The position numbers were made by a program, and so were the translations under genes. 64,000 bases of DNA. Origin: Aphis gossypii (lineage: Eukaryota > Arthropoda > Insecta > Hemiptera > Aphididae). The stretch covers positions 58,133,260 to 58,197,259 of the forward strand of contig NC_065530.1 in the NCBI RefSeq assembly GCF_020184175.1, read 5' to 3'. The notes beneath the pieces are model-generated. The model made no database searches, was not told the origin of the DNA, and was given only the letters and a program-made list of their open reading frames with translations. This document shows, piece after piece, positions 11,858 through 20,583 of this stretch. Every line of letters starts with the position of its first letter. Position 1 is the first letter of the stretch.

Positions 11858-14392
11858 TTAAATGCGCCAATACTCAGTCGAATTCCTTGGTTGTGACTTG
11901 TGGATTGGATCTAATGATTTTAAGATTGCTTCAGGGGCTGCTCCGTAAATTATGGAACCGTAATCTATGACGGATAGTACTAGACTTTTATATGTTCTCA
12001 TTATGATGATGCTATTAGCACCCCATGCTCGATTGGAAATGGCCCTGATTACATTTAATCTTGATTTGGTCTTAGTTTTTAAAAATTGTATGTGTTTGGA
12101 CCAGTTTAGTTGATTGTTTAGGTTTAAACCTAACATTTTTAAGTCATTTGTGGGCGGAATTAGAATATTGTTCATGTAAATATGAGGTGGGGTTATATTT
12201 GTTTTGTATGAAAAAAGGATACTTTTGGATTTTGCTGGGCCAAATTTGAATCCCGTAGATTTTTCCCATTTGCTGATTTCATTTATGGCGTTTTGCATGA
12301 TTGTTTTAGATGTGTTTACATTTCTTCCGTTGCAGTAAATAGTACTATCGTCGGCAAACATAATGGTTTTGAGTGGTGGTGGTATTATACTTGGAAGTTC
12401 GTTAATAGCTATTATAAAGAGGGTGACACATAAACTTGATCCTTGGGGAATGCCGTTTTGGAGATTGTGATTACTGGAGTGGGTTTCGTTTAATTTCACA
12501 GAGAAGGTTCTTTTTGATAGAAAATTTGAGATATAGGCGAGTGTATTGCCATTAATATTATTTTTTTGGAGTATATCTAGTATTCTATGGCGCCAAACCA
12601 TATCGTAGGCTTTTTCAATGTCAAGTGAAGTTAAAAGTACGTGTTGTTTGATGTTGAAGGCTGAGTATATGTCTTCTGTTAGTATAGTTAGAGCATCTAT
12701 GGTGGACTTATTTCTTTGGAAACCAAATTGTTGGTTGCTGATAAAATTTGTATGTTTTAAAGTCCAATATAATCTTTTGCTAACAATTTTTTCCAGCAAT
12801 TTGCTTAGGGTGCATATTAGAGATATTGGCCGGTAAGATGTAACTTCGTGTCGATCTTTGTTAGGTTTAAGTATTGGTATAATAATGGCTCTTTTCCAAG
12901 AAGTAGGGAAAGTCCTCTTCTCCCATATTAAGTTGAAGATTTTTAGTAGTATAGAGATGGCACTGATAGGAAGATGTTTAATAAATATGTATGGTATTTC
13001 ATCATGGCCTGTGCTGTTTTTTGAATTGCATTTATAAAGTGCATCATAGAGTTCCTGTACATTGATAGGTGTGTTTATTGGATAGTTTTCATCCATTGAA
13101 AATGTAATTGGATTATCTGTTTCATTTTTTGATTTTGAGTTTCTAAATTCGGGGGAATAATTTTCATCACTGCTGTTTTTTTCAAAGATTTCAGCAAGGG
13201 CTTCAGCTTTTTCTAAGGAGGAGTGGTAGGTTTTGTCTCCTATTGTCAGTGTTTGAGGGGTTTCATTGAATTGTATGCCTTCTATTAATCGTATTTTTTT
13301 CCATGCTTCTTTAATTGGTGTATTGGGGGTTAGATCATTTATAAGTTTTTTCCAAGATTCAATTTTTTGATGTTTTATAATTCTTCTTGATAGGGCTTTG
13401 GCTTTTTTTAAATTTATGTGGTCAGGGATTGTTTTAGTTTTTTTATATCTGTTGAGTGCTTTTTTGTAGTTTTTTATAGCATTATTACATTCTTTGGACA
13501 ACCAAGGGACGGGAGTTTTTTTGGGGTGTGTTATTGTTTTTCCAATGGATTTATGGGCTGCTTCAGTTATGATTGAAGTGAATTGTTTTACAATTATATC
13601 AATGTCATCTGTATTTAATTCGTTGTTAAGAATTTGGTTTTCTGACATAGTTTTGTCTACTATGTCTGAAAATAGCGTCCAATTTGGATTTCTTAGGTTC
13701 CATTTGTTTGTGTTGTAGGGGGTCTGCGGACTGTTTCTATGGTGTATATTAATTAATATTGGCCAATGATCGCTATTAAAATAGTCGGTTTTGACTTCCC
13801 ATGAGAGGTATGGGGAAATTGACGGAGAGGCTAAGGAAAGGTCGATCGCTGAAAAGGATCCTTTGGATGAATTATGACGAGTAAAGGTTCCATTGTTGAG
13901 GAGTGTAATGTTTTCGTCATCTATGATTTTTTCAATAATTTTTCCTCTAGGATCGGTGTGATTGCATCCCCACTTTGTATTTCTACTGTTAAAATCGCCG
14001 ACCATTATATAAGGTGAGGGTAGTTGCTTTATTATATTAATAATTTGTTGGTAAGAAAAAACCATACTATCAGGTAAATTTATATTGCATATGGTTATTT
14101 CATGGTGTAGCTGTATTCTTGTTGCAATTACTTCAAGTTCTGAGATGATCGGTATTGGTGATGATTTTATATTATTTTTAACTAGGATAGCTACTCCCCC
14201 ACTGGCGCGGTTTGGGTTTGTTTGTCTTTCCTTGAAATATCCTTGGTAGTTCTTCACTGTTGCATTATGGTTAGGTTTTAAATTTGTTTCTTGGAGACAA
14301 ATAATACTAGGTTTTAAATTATTTACTAAGAGTTTTAGGTCAATTATTTTTTTGTAAAAACCATTTAGGTTCCATTGTATAAGTGAATTCAT
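11858..14392 (-). pseudogene. LINE ORF2: endonuclease and reverse transcriptase
   Basis: 844 codons from MNSLIQWNLNGF. Residues 1-220 form an exonuclease-endonuclease-phosphatase fold: WNLNG (about 7-11), CLQETNLK (32-39), GDFNSRNTKWG (about 127-137), GSFSAIDLS and SDHWPILINI (about 207-216). These are the expected metal- and DNA-binding motifs of a LINE endonuclease. The RT spans about 450-770: NSTGHDEIPY, SYRPISLI, FQRNKSTIDAL, SLDIEKAYDMVW, NGIPQGSSL, and the catalytic FADDSTIY. All key acidic residues seen are intact. The frame ends early at 11858 because of an indel near 11880; the protein should continue through an RNase H domain to 10673. Confidence 0.9.
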
Positions 14393-14440
14393 TTTTCAAG
14401 TTTGATATGTTATATACTTTATGTTAGTTTATCGAAAATA

Positions 14441-15300
14441 TTAGGACGATTGGAGGTGGGTTTTTAAAATTTTTAGTAGTTTTCCTAGGCGAGTCTTTAG
14501 GCTGCGGTTTGTTATATATGCCGTGTTTACTATTTCGATTATAGAGATTGAATTTTGTATGTCACAGTATTGTAGGACTGTTTCAATTATATTGTTGTTC
14601 TCTTGTGCATTTTCAATCATATCTTTGAATTGAATAAATGAGATTGCACGTGTTTTTCTTTCAAAAAATTTTTCTGCAGGTTTTAAGCTTAGATTCAGGT
14701 TAGCGATGAAATGTTCAAGAGAAGGGGTTCTCTTTCGTTTTTTTTGTTGTTTTTTTGTTGATTTTGTTATCCAATCTGAATTATCGTTTTCGTTTATATC
14801 TTGTGAGGTGTGATCCATTGAGAATTCGTTTGAGGTTTCATTATTCGGGGAAGTAGGGGGGGAGAAAGGGTTGATGTAGAAGGCGCCGGTCTTTTTATTC
14901 CTATGGGAGGTGTAATGTTTAATTCAATATTGTTAATATCTTCGTTTGATTCGGTGTTGGGTTCGTTGTCTAATGTCATGTTCTCATTTATTTTTGTTTC
15001 GGGTGTAGAGCTATTGTGCGTTTCATTTAGTACTAAATGTGTTTTCAGATTAGGGCATTGGTTTGAAATGTGTCCTTTTAATTTACAGTGGAAACATGTT
15101 ACTGTGTCGTCGTTTATAAATATTCTATATGCAATGTCTTCGTGGTTAATTATAATCGATGTAGGTTTGTTTTCAAAATCATCTGGTTTGACAAAAATTT
15201 GTCTTTTGAAACTCATTATATGTGTAAAACCTTCTATATTAAATCCGGCTCTTAGTTTAATAATCGGCGATACTAAAGTAAAACCGGCATAGTTTTGTAA
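14441..15300 (-). pseudogene. LINE ORF1 C-terminal two thirds (Gag-like, CCHC)
   Basis: The first part (15300-14794) has SPIIKLRAGFN, HIMSFKRQIFVKPDD and one zinc knuckle at 15055-15096 (C-FH-C-KLKG-H-ISNQ-C, i.e. CX2CX4HX4C). The second part (14818-14441) is in another frame and has a basic stretch KKQQKKRKRTPSLEHF followed by the C-terminal domain (ISFIQFKDMIENA...). The frame change most likely comes from an indel in the run of C on this strand at about 14850-14862, where both frames overlap. ORF1 proteins of I elements bind the LINE RNA. The N-terminal third lies at 16742-16293, beyond a foreign insert. Confidence 0.8.
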
Positions 15301-15325
15301 CGGTGTAGCCGTCACCATATAAAAA

Positions 15326-15345
15326 GGTCCTTTTCAGGACCACCA
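15326..15345 (+). terminator. Histone mRNA 3' stem-loop
   Basis: GGTCCTTTTCAGGACC followed by ACCA, preceded by AAAAA. This matches the metazoan replication-dependent histone 3'-end signal: a six-bp stem, a four-nt TTTC loop and an ACCA flank. It is bound by SLBP in real histone mRNAs. Here it stands only about 25 nt inside the insert, so no histone coding sequence precedes it. Confidence 0.75.
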
Positions 15346-15592
15346 ATCACAACACAGCATATATAAAAACAATACCATCTGAGAGACTTAACGGTGAATT
15401 TAAAACTTTTAGATTCATCACAGAGTCTCACCAAGTACGGCGATGGATAGGGGACACAGTGAAGAAAATAACAACATCCCATACAGATCTATAAGTTCAA
15501 AATTGACTCCATAATGAGGAAATCCGTACCGACAGTAAGCACAAACACGCACGGCGGCATACTGGTGGTTTACTAGTCGGTACGGATCACAG

Positions 15593-15626
15593 CATATATA
15601 CCGGGCACTTTTCAAAACAAGTCAGT
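15593..15626 (+). promoter_or_regulatory. TATA box plus arthropod initiator in the insert
   Basis: TATATATA at 15593-15600 is followed by TCAGT at 15622-15626, a spacing expected for an arthropod TATA/Inr promoter. The word CACAGCATATATA also occurs at 15353-15365 (there followed by AAAAC), so the promoter-like box is present twice. Transcription from here to the hairpin at 15906 would give about 300 nt. Confidence 0.45.
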
Positions 15627-15905
15627 ATTCAGTCATTATCACCATCGTCAACATATTTGTCAACACAACGACGAACGACGAACATAATACTGATTTCTAC
15701 GAATTCCACTCCGGACTAAGCAGCGAAGACACTCGTGAAACGAGGCGGCAACCGACGAACACGGTGATAAATCCACCAGTTACGTTTGAGTGTTGAGGCG
15801 GCCGTCGACGAATATAATAAACCTTTCACTTGGCGTGCAATACCAGCGGCTCTTACACGCGGTTTTGCACGCACGGTCGATCTACCATCGCGACTGATGA
15901 AAAAC

Positions 15906-15925
15906 GGTTCTTTTTAGGATCATTA
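15906..15925 (+). terminator. Second, imperfect histone-like stem-loop
   Basis: GGTTCTTTTTAGGATC followed by ATTA. The six-bp stem closes if two G-U pairs are allowed, the loop is TTTT, and the flank is a one-step variant of ACCA. A TGA lies about 10 nt upstream, a spacing usual for histone genes. Sequence before it (e.g. cgaagacactcgtg at about 15725) recalls histone H4, but the match is too short to be firm. Confidence 0.45.
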
Positions 15926-15936
15926 GTTCAATCCCA

Positions 15937-15967
15937 CTACAGTGAGCCTACTCAGGTTTCACTGTAG
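15937..15967. other. Perfect 9-bp hairpin
   Basis: CTACAGTGA at 15937-15945 and its exact inverse TCACTGTAG at 15959-15967 enclose a 13-nt loop (gcctactcaggtt). It lies 12 nt after the second histone-like hairpin. Confidence 0.5.
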
Positions 15968-16116
15968 AAACGCATATCTGTACACGACTTGCTTAAGACC
16001 GTGGAAAACTGTGCATAACCCGTTTTCCATCTATATTGTATAAATTTAGATATTAGTTTCCATAATTGTTATATTCTGTATGTCGCGCCTCTAAAGGCCC
16101 TGACATCACCCGTTGC

Positions 16117-16138
16117 GGCTCGCTTGCTCAAGCTAGCC
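16117..16138. other. GC-rich imperfect hairpin
   Basis: GGCTCGCTTG and CAAGCTAGCC are inverse complements at 9 of 10 positions with two bases between. It lies in the most GC-rich patch of the insert (16085-16150). Confidence 0.35.
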
Positions 16139-16292
16139 CCGCGGTTCGGAACAAATTATATACCATCAGATACAAATGTTTTTATAGTTTTTTTCATTAT
16201 AATATTAATATTGCCAATAAATTTACGTGATACCAAAAATCGGAGTTTTTAATACTTCAATATGACAAGTCATTGAATATCATTGCACTGTG

Positions 16293-16742
16293 TCAGTTTA
16301 AACTCGATTCGATAATAGAATTAGGAATTGTTGGGCACACATTAGATAATATTAATTTTTTTGCTGGGTTAATTAAACGGCGAATATTGATAATCTGGTT
16401 ATTGACGGTAATGTTTTGGTGGTTGTCAAGAAGGTTGTCGATTGTATTTTTGTTTGAGAGATAAACACAGAAACGACCATTAGATACTCGTGAAGCATAC
16501 GTAATGTCTTTCGGTGAAATTAATTTGGAAAGAGCGATAAGATATTCAATTTGTGGTATATTTTCGATAGTGTTAAATACTATGGCTAATTCTCTTTTTG
16601 GCAGTTGTTCGGAGGCTACTTTTGATGCAAAGCTTGGAGTATTTGTACTTTGTGTAAGTATGTGTTGAGTGTTGGTTGACGGTTTATTAAGAACGGTCAT
16701 ATTTTTTTTGTCGGGAGATTGAATACGGTTTGGTTCAGACAT
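16293..16742 (-). pseudogene. LINE ORF1 N-terminal third
   Basis: 149 codons starting MSEPNRIQSPDKKN. A polar leader is followed by an RNA-binding-like fold (RELAIVFNTIENIPQIEYLI, then NGRFCVYLSNK, then VRRLINPAKKLILSNVCPTI-type ending), as in the first domain of I/Jockey Gag-like proteins. The frame stops directly after ESSLN, where the foreign insert begins. This ATG is the likely true ORF1 start, being the first Met after the short leader. Confidence 0.75.
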
Positions 16743-16935
16743 AATATGTAGTTCGCTTTTGTACGGATGTACGATTATCGGGGTAATTATGTTTTAATAT
16801 ATATCGTAATATGATAAAGCATTGTATTACCTGAGTAGACGTCGGCGTAGAATTGCGTAATGAATGTGCAACGGTTAGATAAGGGAATGACACTTGGAAG
16901 CACGTCTAATCGGTACGCTTGCACACGTAAAAGTG
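16743..16935 (-). promoter_or_regulatory. LINE 5' leader / internal promoter region
   Basis: About 190 nt between the element's first base and the ORF1 ATG. I-type LINEs carry a downstream-acting internal promoter here. The start CACTTTTACG... has the pyrimidine-rich, CA-beginning look of such elements. No specific motif could be confirmed. Confidence 0.45.
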
Positions 16936-16948
16936 AATATAGTTATTT
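16936..16948. repeat. Target-site duplication, 5' side of the LINE
   Basis: aatatagttattt, identical to 10492-10504. Its presence directly at the 5' end indicates a full-length rather than 5'-truncated insertion. Confidence 0.7.
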
Positions 16949-17560
16949 GTTGCATCAATAATCAAAATTAAAGAGAGGGGTGGGTAGAGAGAATGAGATC
17001 CTGGCACGTTAATAATTAATTATGCCAAAACTGCGCACGAAAGGGACTTAATTCCATAAACCCGTGTCCCGTGACACGTTCACTTTTTTTGTTTATTTAA
17101 TTTTCTGTACAGTATACACAATAAGTAATCAAAAAGAAAGTTAGAATTTCTACTTTAAAAATTAGAAAAGAAAACTAAAAATACGGAAAAATCGGAAAAT
17201 CTGCTGATTTTCATAAGATATTTGTTCATGAAACATGAAGAGTTTTTCTATACAAAAAAACAATTAGGTGTATGGGTGTTTTATTTTACTTATTAAAGTA
17301 AAGTTACCTTTGGAAGTAGGTTAAACATTAAATTACAATAAAAACTAATAGTATTATTTAATATTAGTATTTTGTTATGGTTTTTTATTTTTATATCGTG
17401 TAATAAATGGGGAACAGAAGTACATTCAGGGCCCTATCTAGAGATTTTATAGAAATCATAAGCTTAGACACTGTTTCGATTGTGTTTTATCGGTATCTGA
17501 AGAAATCTTTGTATCGATAACCATAGATATGAAGTATAATGTCACATCTGCGTTTTTTCA
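16949..17560. other. Spacer between LINE and gene copy 2
   Basis: No coding sequence. At 16975-17085 it is slightly richer in G+C, with a short inverted repeat GTGTC/GACAC near 17065-17080. 17280-17430 is related to 5870-6020 upstream of copy 1. Confidence 0.45.
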
Positions 17561-18008
17561 CGAAATCAAATATCATTGAAAAATTAAATAAGTGTGGAAT
17601 CAAAATATTGTCACTTCAAGTATGACCATCAATAACCAACTTAAAACATAGCATCAATTTTTAATATTATGCTTGTATCAAATTAATTTGATCATTTTCA
17701 GATTTGTAAATAATATCAGTAAACAATCGTATAAAATAATGAATGTTAATGGTATCTTGCATAATAAACCCAAAAGAAATATATATAATGTGTATAAAAA
17801 CACAATAAAAATATATAATGGATTATCTGTCCAAGTTATCTAGTATAACAATATGAAAGCAAGGTTAATAAATAATTATTAACAAATATAAAAATTATAA
17901 AATATCTGATACTGTAACACCAACAACAATGTGACTCTGGAAAACAGTAGAACAACACACTGTGCCATTAGTTGAATAGTTAAAATATTTTAAACCAAAA
18001 TTGCAAAA
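17561..18008 (+). promoter_or_regulatory. Conserved upstream block of family copy 2
   Basis: Shares islands with the regions before copies 1 and 3: aagtatgaccatc, tggtatcttgcataataa, tctagtataacaatatgaaa, caaggttaataaat, cacactgtgc and agttaaaatattttaaacca directly before the start. The best long match is with 20220-20583. Confidence 0.45.
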
Positions 18009-20053
18009 ATGTTCAAGTTTTTACTAATCAACTTTATCGTTTCTTTAATTTTTGTGAATTCAGAAATATATAAGCCTTTGCTTTTACCACAATTACCGTT
18101 TGTAAGTACCTACCTAAGTATGTGTTTTTAAATACCTACATAAATTATATCATTTTTTTTCATTACAACCATAGTATTTTTTAAAAATAATGTTTTTAAT
18201 ATTGTATGATAATCATTAAAACGATTTTATATTTTTCTTCAGGGTGAATATCGAATAAATTACTTAGGACTAACGCGTTGTACTGCTATGCCATTGCTAG
18301 TCGACAAAATTTTATTTAATTTTTACCTAAGCAAAAAGTCTGCTAATACCACAGAAATCAGAGGAAATTTAACAAATTTTGTCCAATTTGATGATTCTCT
18401 TAATGTAAGCACATATTAATTATTTAAATTTCTGAGTGTAGCAATAGATAAATTTTACAATGATGTTTGTTTTTTTTTTGTGTGTGTATATATTTATAAG
18501 CAGATGAAAAAATGATTTGATTTTTACTTTAAGATTTTATTTTGAATAACTTCATTATGGCCTGTCATTTTATTATTCAATCCTAAATGTAAGTTTATTT
18601 TTATATAATTTAATATAAAAATTATTATAAATTTAAAATTTATTTCACACAAATATCTAAATATCATAACATATTTCACTAGAAATATTTCAAAATTGTA
18701 AATTTTACTCTTCTTGAAACATTTCAATGAAATATTGAAAAAAAAATTTTCTTCTTTTAATCATGTTCAATTGTAGGTAGTTGATTAGAAATAATAATGT
18801 GATTATACCAAGGCTTACGAACTACTATAATATTTTAATGGTTATAAATTAATCTTTTTAACTGTATAACTTCTTAAAATATGGCGTATTGCCGTATTGG
18901 TATTCATTTATCATTTTATTTGTTATGTTTTTTTGAGGTAAATTATGGCAATTGTTATCATATATCTGTAAAATATCTATTACATTATATGTAAATGTAT
19001 TAAATATTTTCTATATTTTATACAATAAACCAACTTATAAAAATGTTCACTTGCAAGTTGATGAAACTATAAACTTTAAAATATAATATTTATTTATTTT
19101 TCCGTTAAAATTAAATATTTTATGAAATGTTCATGGAATTTTAAAACCTTAATATACGTTAAATTCTGAATTCGTTAAATTTTGTCAAATTATTGCGCTA
19201 TTTGATTTTATTTTTGTTAATACAGTTTATTTCTTTATAGTTAGAATTAAATATGGCGGTAAAAGACTCAATTGGTGGTTGGAAGGATAATGCATTTGTA
19301 TTTAAGCAACCTAAAGCTTGCACGTCTCTCAAAAAATTGTTTGGTGAAGCTTGGACCCATGTAATGGAAGGTGTAGGAGTCTATAATGCAACATGCCCTA
19401 TTCCCGTGGTAAAAAAATATATACATAAATACCATTATAAATCTTAAATAAATAGTCTAATAATTGAAGTCTAAACTTTTAATTTAAAATTAATAATTAT
19501 TAATTACCTATATCATACTGTAGTATATTTTTTAAAACGGTAATTTGCAAATGTATTATTACTTATAATAAGGAAGTTACTTCGTAAAATTTCCATAAAA
19601 AGTACTTATCAATGTTTGGAAAGATATACCTATTATAATATTAATGTGTACTTTTTAAAAAGAATATAAATTAAAAAATAGTAATAATAATTTTATTGAA
19701 CAATAGTTTTCAGTTAAAATGTACAATATTATAACCACACCGAATTTAAATATTATTATATTTTTCCAATTTTATGTTTGATATTAATAATCAATTTTGA
19801 AGTTGTTTATTAAATGAAACATTATATGTATGATTTTAGATTTATAACACAATGAAAAATAATACATCGTTTATATTTTCAGGGTCTTTATAAGTTATCT
19901 GGAATAGATACTGCAGTTTTCTCATTAGTCAATTTTCCCAAGACATATTTTTATGGAGTATACAAATTTCGTTTCTTTTTTACAAAAAACAATGAAGTCT
20001 ATGGCTGTACTATTTTAGTTATAGAATTAAAGAGGCCATGGGAAAACAATTAA
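18009..20053 (+). CDS. Small secreted ML/GM2-activator-like protein, copy 2
   Basis: Exons 18009-18101, 18243-18404, 19241-19408 and 19883-20053 join to 197 aa. Introns are GT..AG, phase 0 (141, 836 and 474 nt), at the same places as in copy 1. The ATG used by copy 1 has become ATT here (18000-18002), so translation should start three codons later at MFKFLLINF, still giving a full signal peptide. Conserved features: LTRC, NTTE sequon, WKDNAFVFKQPKACTSLKKL, YNATCPIP, G.YKLSGID, YGVYKFRFFF and VYGCTILVIELKRPW. One Cys of copy 1 (exon 2, ..NC..) is absent, so the conserved set is four Cys, compatible with two disulfides. Open frames plus intact splice sites suggest a functional gene. Function unknown; lipid or ligand binding is inference. 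Confidence 0.75.
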
Positions 20054-20583
20054 ACATATAATTATTGTTAAACGATAATAACATGTTTTAATATAATACA
20101 TATATTTTATAAACTTGAGTGATATTGTAATTTTATTTTTCTTATCTTATTAATAGTAATTAACAATATTTATTTTTATTACGACACATGATTACTATGC
20201 ATGTCTTCTCTGTGTTTTTTTCGCGAAATCAAATGTTACTGAAAATTTAAATTCATGTAAAAAAAAATATTGTCGCTTCAAGTATGACCATCGTTACCAG
20301 TATAAAAAACGACGTTTTAATATTATATGGTTGTATCAGATTAAATTAATCATTTTTAGATTCGGGAATAATATTATTATACAAGCATAATATTATATAA
20401 TAATGAATGTTAATGATAGCTTGTATCATATACCAAAAAAATATATTGTGTATAAAAAGAACCAATGACCATAATTTATTATATAATTAATAATCTTTCC
20501 AAGGCATCTAGTATAACAATACTGAATTCAAGGTCAATAAATAATAATGACTGATTGTGTAGTTAAAATATTTTAAACCAAAG
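20054..20583 (+). promoter_or_regulatory. Spacer and upstream block of the pseudogene copy
   Basis: From about 20210 onward it parallels 17540-18008 (cgaaatcaaatgttactgaaa, aagtatgaccatcg, tgatagcttgtatcatat, tctagtataacaatactgaa). Compared with the other copies a stretch before the start codon is missing: ataataatgactg runs straight into tgtgtagttaaaatatttt. Confidence 0.4.

Larger units (their letters stand above)
15300..16290. other. Foreign ~990-bp insert in LINE ORF1 with histone-type hairpins
   Basis: The LINE ORF1 reading stops after ..ESSLN at about 16291 and resumes with YAGFTLVSPII at about 15297, so the DNA between is an insertion. The tetranucleotide GTTT (AAAC in LINE sense) lies at both junctions and the ends are weakly similar (TGACACAGTG and TGTAACGGTG in opposite orientation, 7 of 10), compatible with a small DNA transposon. 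Base composition is richer in G+C than the LINE. Contents on the + strand, in order: a consensus histone 3' hairpin, a TATA box, a second TATA box with TCAGT initiator, a second imperfect histone-like hairpin, a 9-bp hairpin, and a GC-rich hairpin. No intact histone gene is present. Origin unknown. Confidence 0.6.
10502..16935 (-). mobile_element. Nearly full-length I-type LINE retrotransposon
   Basis: Reading on the minus strand, the element starts CACTTTTACGTGTGCAAGCG at 16935. It has a short 5' leader, ORF1 (Gag-like, CCHC knuckle), ORF2 (apurinic-type endonuclease, reverse transcriptase, RNase H) and an A-tail at 10502-10518. An RNase H domain after the RT together with a CCHC ORF1 points to the I superfamily rather than Jockey. 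Both ends are flanked by the same 13-nt word, so it is one insertion event and not a chimera of two. ORF1 is interrupted by about 990 bp of unrelated DNA and one or more frameshifts, and ORF2 by two frameshifts. The rest of the coding sequence is well kept, so the copy looks fairly young but inactive. It lies in the spacer between gene copies 1 and 2. Confidence 0.9.

Noticed and set aside
14903..15292. 129-codon + strand frame
   Set aside because: Antisense of LINE ORF1 around the zinc knuckle.
15725..15900. Possible histone H4 coding remnant
   Set aside because: A short match (cgaagacactcgtg) and a weak end similarity, but no continuous alignment; kept only as a hint within the insert finding.
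16130..16155. tRNA-like B box (gcggttcggaac)
   Set aside because: Does not fit GGTTCRANYCC well, and no A box or cloverleaf was found upstream.
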